Shown here piece after piece: positions 45,771-55,302 of a DNA stretch of 64,000 nucleotides. Below the pieces are notes generated by a model. The model searched no databases. It had not been told where the DNA came from and worked only from the letters and a program-made list of their open reading frames with translations. How positions within the stretch are numbered: position 1 is the first letter of the stretch; every line of letters begins with the position of its first letter. The DNA is from Cavia porcellus (Eukaryota > Chordata > Mammalia > Rodentia > Caviidae). The stretch covers positions 31,092,785 through 31,156,784 of the forward strand of contig NW_026947502.1 in the NCBI RefSeq assembly GCF_034190915.1, in the 5' to 3' direction. The translations under genes were made by a program, and so were the position numbers.

Positions 45771-48700
45771 ATGGTGAAGTATTTCCTGGGTCACAGCGTG
45801 CTCCGAAGTTCTTGGGACCAAGTGTTCGCTGCCTTCTGGCAGCGTTACCCGAATCCCTACAGGTAAGTGATCCTGGAAAGAACAAACTTCCTCCCTTCTT
45901 AGCTATTTGAAGATCGAAGTGCAGGTCGCTCCTAATGAAACCAGGAAGGACACGACATCTTGTTCGACGCGGGGGATGTCGGGAATCCTGGTCGTCTTCA
46001 GGGCACGAAGACCTTGGTGGTGATGGTGGGGGGTCTGGCCAGGAATGAGTGGTAATTTACTTGGTGCCCCAATCTGAGGTTCTCAGGGTGGCGAGACAGG
46101 AAGAGGCGGAGGCACGAAATCTGAGTATTTGCTTACTCGCCTCTTGGTGGCGCTTTCCATTGGTGTAACAAAGCCTGAGATCTGCTCTGGCTGAAGACTC
46201 AAGAATTTTGATGAGGAAGGAATCAGGAGTTGAAATTTACCCAGGAATAGGTTCAAGATACTTAATTCCGAACGGCAGCACGGATCACTCTGAAAAATTG
46301 CAGGAAGGCATGGCCTGGAGGCTCCAAATGGAAACTCCACAAGGCAGTCAATAAGGAACAGGCTTCTGAGAGTCCCCTTCACTCTGACATCTGCAGCAAA
46401 CATGTCTTGACGGAAGACATAGTACACCGGGAGGTGACCCCTGACCAGAAGCTCCTGTCCCGGAGACTCCTGACCAAGACCAACAGGATGCCCCGATGGG
46501 CAGAACGACTGTTTCCTGCCAACGTTGCTCACTCGGTGTACATCCTGGAGGACTCTATAGTGGACCCACAGAATCAGACCATGACCACCTTCACTTGGAA
46601 CATCAACCATGCCCGGCTGATGGTAAGACCCTCCTTTGGACCCTCCAAAAGTAAATTGTTTTTCAGCTTTACAGCTGGAGTTCCAAGGGACCTGTGGCCT
46701 GAGACAGATCTGGATTGCTGAGGAACAGGGGCTACAGGGTACAACCTCAGATTATCTTTCTTGCACCTAGTTAGCCTTCATCTGTTCCTTCACTCATAGA
46801 TGGGAAAAGGTCACCAATTTTTGCAGAGTTGTAGCAGATACTAAACAAAAAGTACTCATAATGTCTAGCACACTTACAGCTTAGGTCCACAGGAGTGATG
46901 CTGAGGGAGGGAGATAGTGGTTTTCAGATGGAATCCATAAAGCCATCAGGTGCTTTGGATGTATCCCAGGGATTGATGTTTTGGTCCCTTACCCTAATTT
47001 AACTCAAGGAGTTCCACATTTTTCTGTTTCACCTACCTAAAGGAGTTTGGGGTAAAGGCATCCACCTACTTTTGATCTCTTGTACTTTAAAAAGCTTGCC
47101 AAGGCAGGAGTGGTGCATGCTTGTGATCCCAGCACTTTGAGAGGCTGAGATAAGCGGGTTATAAAGTCAAGCCCAGTCTGGGTAATTTAACAATTTAATG
47201 AGACTTCTTGGAGTGGGAGTGTGTTGGGTAGGGGAGAATCAGAGTTGTAGCTCAGGGCATAGACTCTGGATCAGTACTAGGGAAAGGGGAAAAAACTAGC
47301 CCTTGAAGCCACACTTTGTGGTTACATTCCAGCACTTTGGGAGGCTGAGGCAGAAAGTTTGAGTTCAGCCTAGATAATTTAGCAAGATCCTACCTTAAAT
47401 TTTTTTTTAAAGGGGTGGGGGATGTAGCTCAGGAATAGAATACACTGGATTCAGTTCCCTCTTATCTCAAAAAAAGAAAGAAAGAAAGAAAGAAAAAGAG
47501 TCAAAACTAAGAACAAGGAAAATTTTCACCAGGTGTTGTGGCACACACCTGTAATCCCAGCGCTCAGAAGGCTGAGGCAGAAAAATCTTGCTAGTTTGAG
47601 ACTATCCTGGGCCACAAAGTATTCAAGGCTAGCTCAAACTGCATAGTGTAATCCTATCTCAAAAAAAAAAAAAAAAAGAAAGATATTAAGAAAAAGAAAA
47701 ACTTGAATACCTATGGTTTTTTGAGACAGTGTTTGCAATGTAGCCCAGGCTAGCCTTAAACTTACTTTGTAGCCTAAGGTGGCTTTGAACTCAGAGCAGT
47801 CCTCCTGCCTCAGCCTCCAAGTGCTGGGAATACACGTGTGTACCACCATGCCTGACTCCAGCCTGTGGTTTAAATGCATTAATAACATACCCTCTCACAT
47901 GTGAATACTCTGAAGACTTTCAGAGAATTCTCTTTCAGCTTATCCTCATAACTTTGAGAGGTGCGTGGTACTCAGTTGTGCAAAGATAAAAATGAGATTC
48001 AGATAGGGAACATGTTGTACAAGGTCACAGAATGAGTACAACTTCCTCTGCTTAGTGCTGTACAATATCATCCGAGATGACTGTATGAGAACACACTCCC
48101 TCTGCTTGATAAATTCCCAAAACAATCTGTGAGTATTGTAAGCCCTTGGGAGGTAGTCATCTACTTTCTCCTCTCTGATAAGAGCTGTGATGGTTACCAT
48201 CCATTTTTACTGGGACCAACAAAAGTTTCAGAGCTGCAGTGGATGGACAGCACAGTAAAAATACCACATGTGGACACAGCAACCCAAAAAAGCCTGGGAC
48301 CTGTCAGCCCTCTGCTGATCCCAAAAAACCATGTCCTGATTTTAAAGGTCGGAAAAAAAGCTTGAGAGGACAAAATGCCTTCCTTTTCTTCCACTTTTAA
48401 GTGCCACTTGAGGGTGTGATAGAAAGGAATAGCTTTTTGTTATTTTCATTTGGGAACAAGGCATGGGACCAGCTGGGGACAGTGCTGCATGTCTGCTGTT
48501 TGGAGGGCCAGCCTGGCAGCACAGCAAAGAGGGAGGATCCATTCTGTGTATAAGCTGAGGACACCCCTGCATTGTGCTTGGCCTGGCTCCCTGCACAGGT
48601 GGTGGAGGAACGATGTGTTTACTGTGTGAACTCCGACAACAGTGGCTGGACCGAAATCTGCCGGGAAGCCTGGGTCTCCTCTAGCTTATTTGGCGTCTCC

Positions 48701-49249
48701 AGAGCTGTCCAGGTGAGCATGTTATAGAGTAGCTGCAGCTCTACGGCCCAGGGTTTTGGGCATTAAGGCTGGACCTGGGGTCACTGGACAGTTCCAAATC
48801 CTTTTGCCCTCCCCTCAATCTTTTGCCAGGAATTTGGCCTCGCCCGGTTCAAAAGTAATGTGACCAAGACTATGAAGGGCTTTGAATACATTTTGGCCAA
48901 GCTGCAAGGTAAGCTCTGGGCACTGATGGTGGAACCTCTGCCATAAAATTTGGGGTAGTGCCTCTGTGAGCCTGGGACTCCTTGTTTGAAAGGGGCAGAG
49001 GGAGCCACTTTTGTAAAGGGGCCTGGCCCATACTAAGTGACTGTCTGGTAGGAGGCCTTCTGGGCATCATCTGAAGCCAGCCCACTGCCCTTCACTGCAG
49101 GCGAGGCCCCTTCCAAAACACTTGTGGAGACAGCCAAGGAAGCCAAGGAGAAGGCAAAGGAGACAGCGCTGGCAGCTACAGAAAAGGCCAAGGACCTCGC
49201 CAACAAGGCTGCCACCAAGCAGCAGCAGCAACAACAACAGTTCGTGTAG
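45771..49249 (+). CDS. PRELID1: PRELID1 mitochondrial intermembrane-space lipid transfer protein, complete, five exons
   Basis: Exons 45771-45862, 46397-46622, 48599-48712, 48830-48908 and 49101-49249 give 660 bases, 219 residues plus TAG, the human length. All borders are GT-AG. It begins MVKYFLGHSVLRSSWDQVF; the PRELI/MSF1 fold covers about residues 1-170 (RMPRWAERLFP, FTWNINHARLMVVEERC, GLARFKSNVTKTMKGFEYIL). The C-terminus has a Lys/Ala/Glu-rich helix (AKEAKEKAKETALAATEKAK, a LEA-like repeat) and seven Gln before FV. With TRIAP1 it carries phosphatidic acid to the inner membrane for cardiolipin synthesis (established knowledge). 'WTEICREAW' has Cys where I recall Arg in human. Shares a promoter with RAB24 and runs tail-to-tail with MXD3. 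Confidence 0.97.
45863..46396. other. PRELID1 intron 1
   Basis: 534 bases without recognised repeats. It runs from the CpG-island edge to the acceptor ctgcag. A long antisense open frame crossing it and exon 2 is a shadow. Confidence 0.7.
46623..48598. other. PRELID1 intron 2 with SINE block and MIR relic
   Basis: B1 + at about 47100-47200, 47300-47400 and 47530-47680; ID remnant about 47416-47470; a GAAA-type run near 47475; reverse B1 about 47715-47865; a MIR-like reverse fragment about 47935-48060 (gttgtacaaggtcacagaat). 46750-47090 and 48070-48590 show no element I can name. Confidence 0.65.
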
Positions 49250-49365
49250 CTGGTGTGGGCCTTGCCACCAGAACTACCATAGGCCACCAGCCAGAATGGC
49301 ACTGCTCCCTCCGCCCTCTCCCCACTGTACTTTATTATTAAAACTCAGCTCGCAGCCCTCTGTGC
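49250..49365 (+). terminator. PRELID1: PRELID1 3' UTR and poly(A) signal
   Basis: ATTAAA at 49337-49342 lies about 90 bases after the stop and is followed by a GT-rich stretch (gtgctgtctagggggtgggt), a typical downstream element. The short 3' UTR fits a housekeeping mRNA. Confidence 0.75.
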
Positions 49366-49439
49366 TGTCTAGGGGGTGGGTCAGGCAGGTGTTCTGTCAC
49401 ATCTGGAGTATACCATGGCCTCCACATCTAAGCCCATCC

Positions 49440-49700
49440 TACTTATTCCTCCATTGGGCAGCTGGTGACAGGTGCGGAGATTTGCCCAGGGTCACACTGG
49501 CATAATGCAGGGCTCTGATTGTTCTCTGTGGCCCAAGTACCTGGAACAATACCTAGCACATAACAGGCACTCAATAAATGTTTGTCGAATTCAGTCAGCC
49601 TCAGTGCTGGAATCAAGGCTTTTGGTTTGGAACCTCAGGCAAATCACATCAGTTTGCCTCGGTGCCAGCGCCATCACAGAGTGTGAGGATTAAAGATACA
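49440..49700. repeat. MIR/L2-type ancient SINE relics
   Basis: gatttgcccagggtcacact matches the reversed MIR core, and gcacataacaggcactcaat with aataaatg matches a MIR/L2 3' tail. They sit in the gap between the PRELID1 and MXD3 3' ends. The AATAAA at 49573 belongs to this relic and is less likely to be a gene end. Confidence 0.65.
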
Positions 49701-49799
49701 CTACTGGCATAGTCAGTTTTGGGTGGTGTCTATTGATCTTATTTCCTTTCTAGTCATGGCTGGGACTTCCTCTGTTTCATCAGGCAAAACCATGGACAG

Positions 49800-50162
49800 G
49801 AAGTTAGGAGAGGCTTTTAATGAAAATACTGTACAGTGTGGAGTAAAGGCAGAGGGCCTTGTCTGAGAACATGAAGGTCTGGGAGCCTTCTGCCCCATGG
49901 GGACAGCACAAGCAAGTGCTACAATAATGCTTAGAAGGCCCAAGATGCCTGCTGTGTGGGGCTCTGAGGTGGCCCAGGCCTTCCTCACCCCCACAGGAGG
50001 GGCCACCTGGTAGCCAGCAGCAATGTCCAGGGACATTCCCATAGGACTGTCCTTTCAGTCCATACCAACAGATAAACACTCCGAGCAGCCCCCAAGGCTT
50101 GGCAAGGGCTCCTGTGTGGAACAATCAGCCCAGTCAGTGGGGGGCAGTCTAAGCAGTGTGCA
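49800..50162 (-). terminator. MXD3: MXD3 3' UTR and poly(A) signal
   Basis: Minus-strand ATTAAA at 49816-49821 (plus tttaat), about 340 bases past the MXD3 stop, is the first credible signal. The region is unique sequence without SINEs. Confidence 0.65.
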
Positions 50163-53100
50163 TCATAGCCATGTCCCAGGGTTGTGTGAGTAGCTGTGCT
50201 CCTTGCCCGTGCTGAAGCTCCGCAGCAGCTCCGCCTCACCCCCGAACACCAAGCTCTCCACATCTACCTCCAGCTCCTCTGCACAAGGAGTACAAGGAGG
50301 GGGTCCAGTCAGGAAACTCAGCTCATCCACATGCTCCTCAATCCTGGGGCTTAGGGACACTCACCTTGGTCAGAGTCAGAGCGCTCAGAGGAGAGACCGG
50401 AGGAGTCCAGGCTGTCTGCCCGCAGCCGCTCCCATTCCCTTGCCCCTGGCAGCCCCTGCAGCTGCTCCAGCTGCTGCTGCAGACTCTGCTGTTTATTGCG
50501 CAGCTTCTCTTTGAGCCACCGGGCCCGCTGCTCCTGCTCCTCCAACTTCTGCAGAACCCATGAGAGTAGGGGCTGGGGTCAGTGGGCTGAACCTTGGGCC
50601 TTACCCTAATGCCACTTGGCACTGGGCCACAGCCATAAAGTACCATTACCTACTAGACAGGCCATGTGTCAGTCTGGGCTCCATGTCCTCTGGGAAGCTA
50701 GCCTTCTGCCCTTCCACACCCAGAGATGATCTTTCTAAATGGGCATAGCATGGGGGGCTATGTAATCTCAAATGCCCTTCAAGCTTAGTCGAGTGATAAA
50801 ATGAAAGTAGGGTATAACAGCGATAAGGACTGGGGAACATGGCATCCTGGCAGCTGTGTACTGTGGCCTCCAGAAGCAGCCATTTCCAGGAACCAGTCAG
50901 GTGCTGCCACATAGCAACTGCCAGATCTCCCCATTTCCTTAAGGGAAGCTGAAAAGCCAGATTTTTCCTATCTGATGTCTTTAGTGCTGCCACTAACTAT
51001 GGGCTAAACAAAGGTTAGCAATTTGTAACTCCTAACAAGGGTCCACCCAGGAGCCCTGAGGCTCCACCCCTCATTCCTTTCTCATGCTTGATTTGTCTGT
51101 TTGAGCCAGGGTCTAGCTATCCAGTTCAGGGTGGCCTTAAACTCACTTTGTAGCACAGACTGGTCTTGCAGTTTCAACAATCCTCCTGCCTCAGCCTCCA
51201 AGTGCTGAGATTAAGGGCATGTGCCACCGTGCCCAGCCTGACTTCAGGATCTGGAAGCCAAGGACTCTCCTATGTACAGCCCTTGGTGGGCAAAAGGCAG
51301 TACTCACTCACTTATTCAACATGAATGGGAGGGTGGGCTGAGGTAGCACTTGGACAAAAGGATGTAAAAGGATATATAGGCACCACCTAGACAAGGACAG
51401 GGATGAAGCACCAGGAAGGGGCTGGAGAAGCCTGGAGAGCAGCTTTGTCTTGAGGGGTGGGTAGGATTTAGTGATGAGCCCTGGGATGGAGAGGACATCA
51501 AGTTTCACAGGGAGTGAGAAGTGGGCTGTGTCTGTCAGGGTTTTCAGGTGGAGGTGGACCTGGCCAGATCTGTGTACAGGTCATTCTGGGGCAGAGTGGG
51601 AGATAGCATAGTGGCAGCCCAACCGAAAACAACAAGGCTGTGTGTATCAGTCCAGGAGAGAAGTGATGGGACGCCAAGGAAGGAGCCATCCGCAGGCCCT
51701 GCCCATGGGCCAGCCAGTGCCTGGGAGCACGTGCCATCCACCTGAGAGCCAGGCCCAGCAAGCTGCACTTACCAAGCAGAGTACTCAGGCACAGTGAGGC
51801 TGGCAGCAGGCAACTATAAGACAGGGCAAACACTTCCTCCCAGCCATGATTTATGTGCTGGAAGGTACATGGATCTGTTCCTGCTTTGGCCCCCAGAGCC
51901 TAAAATGGGGCCTATCTGGGCAAATGCTCAATAAATATTTGTTTAAGGAAAGAATGTAAATCAAGGAGCCTGGGCCTAGATCCTGAATCTGCCTCTCATC
52001 AGCTGTGCCACCTGCCCCTTATCCCAGATGTGCCTCCATTCTTCCCCTATCAGGAAGACCAGGAGGACAGGAAAGTTTATTGTTTCCAAAAGAACTTGTG
52101 GTGCCTACATGGCTGGAGCAGCCTGGGACTTTGGGTTTGCACAACCACTCCTGTCCACCAGGTCAAGCTTCTGCCAAGGCAGCTGCAACAGCCCTAGGAA
52201 GGACAGTAACTGGCTTTTCTTTCCTTTCTTCCTTTTTTTTCACCCCCTAGTGGGGATGAACCTACCACCTTTGCACTGTTGAGACACTGGGCTTGAAATT
52301 GCAGTCATGCCTCAGCCTCCCAGAGTGCTGAAATTTCACCATGTGAGTGTAATCCTAGCTGACTCCTGGGTCTAGCTGCCATGTCCAGCAGCTGCTGGCT
52401 CTTCACAGTCCTTGCCCCCTCTGATACCAGTAACTGCCTCCTAGAAGAGCATCAGGACAGAGAACTTACAACAGGAGGCCTTGAAGTATGGGGGCCAGAG
52501 AACAGGCACCACTCTTAACAACCTAAGGGACCCTTACATAAGATCACAGAATCTTTCCCACAGTTCTCTCCTAGCCAAACAAGAAGAAATGCAAGTCCAG
52601 ACAGGCTACAATGACTTGCCTAAGGTCAAACAGCTGAGATCTAAGAATAATAGCAGTAACAACTCACCCTTGTTGAATACATAGAGTGAGTTCACTGAAG
52701 CCTCAGAACAACTCTTTGAGTTTTCTGCTTTTCTTCCTATTTCTTAATTTGGAAACAGTACAGAGAACTTTCCCAAGTCACACAGTTCGTCTATACGTGG
52801 CCCTTATCCCTAGTAGTTCTACCTCATCCCTTCACACAGTCTGGCAAGCTGCCCCAGGTGCAGGGAAGGCCCCCTCACCTGGATATGCATCCTTGCTCTG
52901 CGAAGCAGGCTCAGCGTGGTGTATCGGGCACAGTCGGCCCCCAGGGGCATCTGCTGCTTCAGCTGCTCTAGGCACCGCTTCAGCTGGGCCCTCCTGGGGG
53001 GAAGGGTCTGGAGGGCAGTGCCAGTTCCAGCTCGACTTGAAGGCCATAGGATAGCGGAGAAGGGAGGGCCCAAGGGAGGTGGCTCCTGGGACTTGGTGCT

Positions 53101-53645
53101 GCAAGGTTGGGGTAGAACTCACCTGCGCTTCTCCAGTTCATTGTGCACAGATCTGCCAATACCAGGGAGGATGAGGTGAGGGACTGTCAGCTACTGGCCT
53201 CACCCTTTGCCCCAGGACCCCCTAAGGCTACAGATATTTGTCCCAAACAATCTGCCTTTGAGCACCCTTGTGCTGGCCTCAAGCACCAGAGCCCTCAATG
53301 AAAAAGGGCAAGAGGAGACAGACACCACCAAGAACCAAATGCTGAGAATCCTGCCCAGGTGGTTGCAGGGGTCCAAATGAAGCTCCCTTGCCAACCAAGC
53401 AACAAAGGGTTCTGAGACAGAAGTCACAGTTGAGCTGAGCACAAAACAGAAGTTTCCCACAGCAGGTATTGGAAGGAAAGGCATTCAAACTGGAAGGAAA
53501 AGCACATGCACAGGGTTGATGCACTGAGAGAAAAAAAGAGGGGGCAGTGTATGTACGGAGTGCAGGTGGAGTGAGACCCATAACAGTCTTGTCCACACTT
53601 CCTGGTATATCAAAGGCACTCAAGAAGGAATCTATGAATATGAAT

Positions 53646-53685
<40 letters not shown>

Positions 53686-54267
53686 AGGAGTGACCAGATG
53701 GTAGGAGGAATCTCAGAGCAGGGTACCTGATCAGGAAGATGCAAAACGGAGGAAGTGACCGCAGAATAGGCTTATGAGGGACAATGCCCCCGCCCCAGGC
53801 CCACCACCCCCGGTTCTCACCGCCCACTGTCCAGCGCGCCAGGAGCTTGTGGATGGGGTCGCTTCCTCCGCTTGTGGATGGGCCCTGGACTGTGGTGCGG
53901 GCACAGCGATGCGTACCCATGCTCCGCCTCTGCCAGAGAGAGTTTCAGCCAATGTCAGACTGGGGGGGGAGAGGGGGGACTCGTCCAAGTAGAGCCCCTG
54001 GCAAGGCACGGTAAGGTCTTGGCGCCAGGATCATCTCCCCAAACCCTTCCTGGCAGACCGTTCGCGGCTTCCTCTCGAGTTCAGGGCGGGAGCGAAAAGT
54101 TACCGAAAGTAACTGCCCTAGAGCAATGAATCGTTCAACTTAGAAGCCAAGGCCAGTGCCAGCAAAGTCGCCCAGGAGTCACCGCCAGGATTCTTACCTC
54201 TCTCGCGGCGCTCCAGGAACTCGGCCGCTTGCAGGAGGACCTGGATGTTGCTAGCCACACATTCCAT
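50163..54267 (-). CDS. MXD3: MXD3 bHLH-leucine-zipper repressor, complete, six coding exons
   Basis: Minus-strand exons in order: 54267-54198, 53929-53821, 53152-53123, 52993-52879, 50548-50365, 50278-50163. They total 624 bases, 207 residues plus TGA (human is 206 as I recall). Starts [17 protein letters not shown]: the SIN3-interaction helix. [20 protein letters not shown] is the basic/helix 1 region, with His, Glu and Arg that contact the E-box. Helix 2 is [15 protein letters not shown], and the zipper ([16 protein letters not shown] onward) follows. MXD3 pairs with MAX and recruits SIN3-HDAC to E-boxes, opposing MYC, and is expressed in S phase (established knowledge). One extra residue lies in RPHPQ. 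Intron 5 breaks the gene between bHLH and zipper. Confidence 0.97.
50549..52878. other. MXD3 intron between bHLH and zipper exons
   Basis: Reverse B1 about 51080-51235; L2/MIR-like tail about 51890-51950 (aaatgctcaataaatatttg); reverse B1-like remnant 52240-52350; MIR/L2-like reverse relic about 52560-52800 (gacttgcctaaggtcaaaca, and a second gtcacacag core). No further exon seen. Confidence 0.65.
53153..53820. other. MXD3 intron 2 with GT microsatellite
   Basis: Unique sequence with an L2/MIR-like tail about 53570-53640 and a (GT)n run at about 53648-53682. The long antisense-looking open frame here only reflects the repeat and lack of stops. Confidence 0.65.
53648..53682 (+). repeat. (GT)n microsatellite
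   Basis: About 17 uninterrupted GT units inside MXD3 intron 2. Confidence 0.93.
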
Positions 54268-54740
54268 GTCGGCGACACCTGGCAGCGGGCGGGCCTAGCG
54301 TGCGGGCTGGAACAGCGACTGTACCACTTTTGTTACAATGTAACTGACACAGAGCAACAAATAAGGGCTGCGGCCCCGCCCCCAGCACGCCCCTCCCGCG
54401 GCAACGCCCAGTGTTTAGCCCCGCCCCTTCGGGTCCCGCCAGGGAGCACAGCCCCTTGCCGGGGTACCCGCCCACCCGCCTGGAGCGGCCTCAGGCTCTC
54501 TTGGTGACCGCTCCAGGACTGGTTCCTTGGCAAGCCCTCCCCAAATTAGGGTCCACTGCGTCTTCCCCGCTTCGCTTAGTGACCCCGACGGCTCTTTGGC
54601 GTCTTTGGACCTCAGTTTCCAGCGAGCGAGGAGCGCCGAACACTTAGAACAGCGATACAGAACCCGGGCAGTCCCCAGGCGGCCCCGGCTCCGCCCTGCG
54701 CTGGAACTCTAGGGGCGGGGCCGGCGGGGTGCAGCTGGCC
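54268..54740 (-). promoter_or_regulatory. MXD3: MXD3 CpG-island promoter
   Basis: GC- and CpG-rich sequence directly upstream of the MXD3 start codon, with GC boxes (ccgcccc at about 54374 and 54420, ggggcgggg near 54713). No TATA box at a convincing distance. Exact start sites cannot be read from sequence. Confidence 0.7.
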
Positions 54741-54741
54741 C

Positions 54742-54892
54742 ATTGGCGGGCTGCCCGCAGGGCTTGCCGTCGTCATCTTCTGGGCAGGGCTGAAAAGCCT
54801 CTGAGGCGTGATTGGCTGGCGTGCGGCCCTGCCTTCTCCCGCTGCCTGTCCACAAATTCGGGCGGGAAAAGAAGCAGGTTTCAAATTTGAAA
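54742..54892. promoter_or_regulatory. Cell-cycle-type motif cluster: two CCAAT boxes, E2F site, CHR-like palindrome
   Basis: ATTGG (CCAAT on the minus strand) at 54742-54746 and 54811-54815; GGCGGGAAAA (consensus E2F) at 54861-54870; the perfect 14-base palindrome TTTCAAATTTGAAA at 54879-54892, containing a TTTGAA CHR core on both strands. This is the layout of NF-Y/E2F/DREAM-regulated promoters (established knowledge). It is about 480-625 bases upstream of the MXD3 ATG and could also drive a divergent plus-strand transcript. Confidence 0.55.
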
Positions 54893-55005
54893 ACCCAGTG
54901 CTGAAGGCGGGGTTGAGCGGGGAACGAGAGCGCAACGCGCAAGCGCTGGCTGAGGGGCGCGGACCCTGTTCCTGAGCTCTGGGGTCTGTGCATTCGCCTG
55001 CCTAC

Positions 55006-55202
55006 CATCTGCTCCCCGTCAGGCGCCCACTGGGCTTCAACTCTCAACTTCCTATTGTGTTGAGCGAGGATCCGCGCTTGGCTGGTCTGGTTCATCAGCA
55101 GGTTCATCGTCTTGTCAGCATGAAGACGTAGATAGTGAAACAGCTTCCCAAGCCAGGCCATATCCTGGAAATACGTCTTCTGTCTTTTTAGGAAGCTCTT
55201 TA
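55006..55202 (-). other. Unassigned exon-like open segment (minus strand)
   Basis: Minus-strand segment of 197 bases bounded by an acceptor-like ttccacag and a donor-like gtaggc. It carries 65 open codons after two leading bases, and the larger open frame spans 55302-54709. The segment reads KSFLKRQKTYFQDMAWLGKL, then FHYLRLHADKTMNLLMNQ and ends PDGEQM: helical, with balanced composition. I recognise no family. It may be an exon of an unnoticed gene, an upstream exon for MXD3, or chance. The GC-rich continuation past 55006 does not look like protein. Confidence 0.3.
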
Positions 55203-55302
55203 CTGTGGAATCGAGCAAATGGGGCTCCTCTCTTGTCCCTGCTGACTCAGCTATGTGTAATTTGGGCGCCCAGCAATGACATGGTGGAAAGATCAGAGCC
55301 AA

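Noticed and set aside
46083..46610. 175-codon minus-strand frame across PRELID1 intron 1 and exon 2
   Set aside because: Antisense to a confirmed exon, with composition that changes at the exon edge; no independent support.
49573..49578. AATAAA as the PRELID1 end
   Set aside because: It is part of a MIR/L2 tail that carries this hexamer in many copies; the earlier ATTAAA at 49337 with a GT-rich downstream stretch is better placed.
53279..53920. 213-codon minus-strand frame in MXD3 intron 2
   Set aside because: Contains the GT microsatellite read as Thr-His repeats and runs out of frame with the real MXD3 exon; chance frame.
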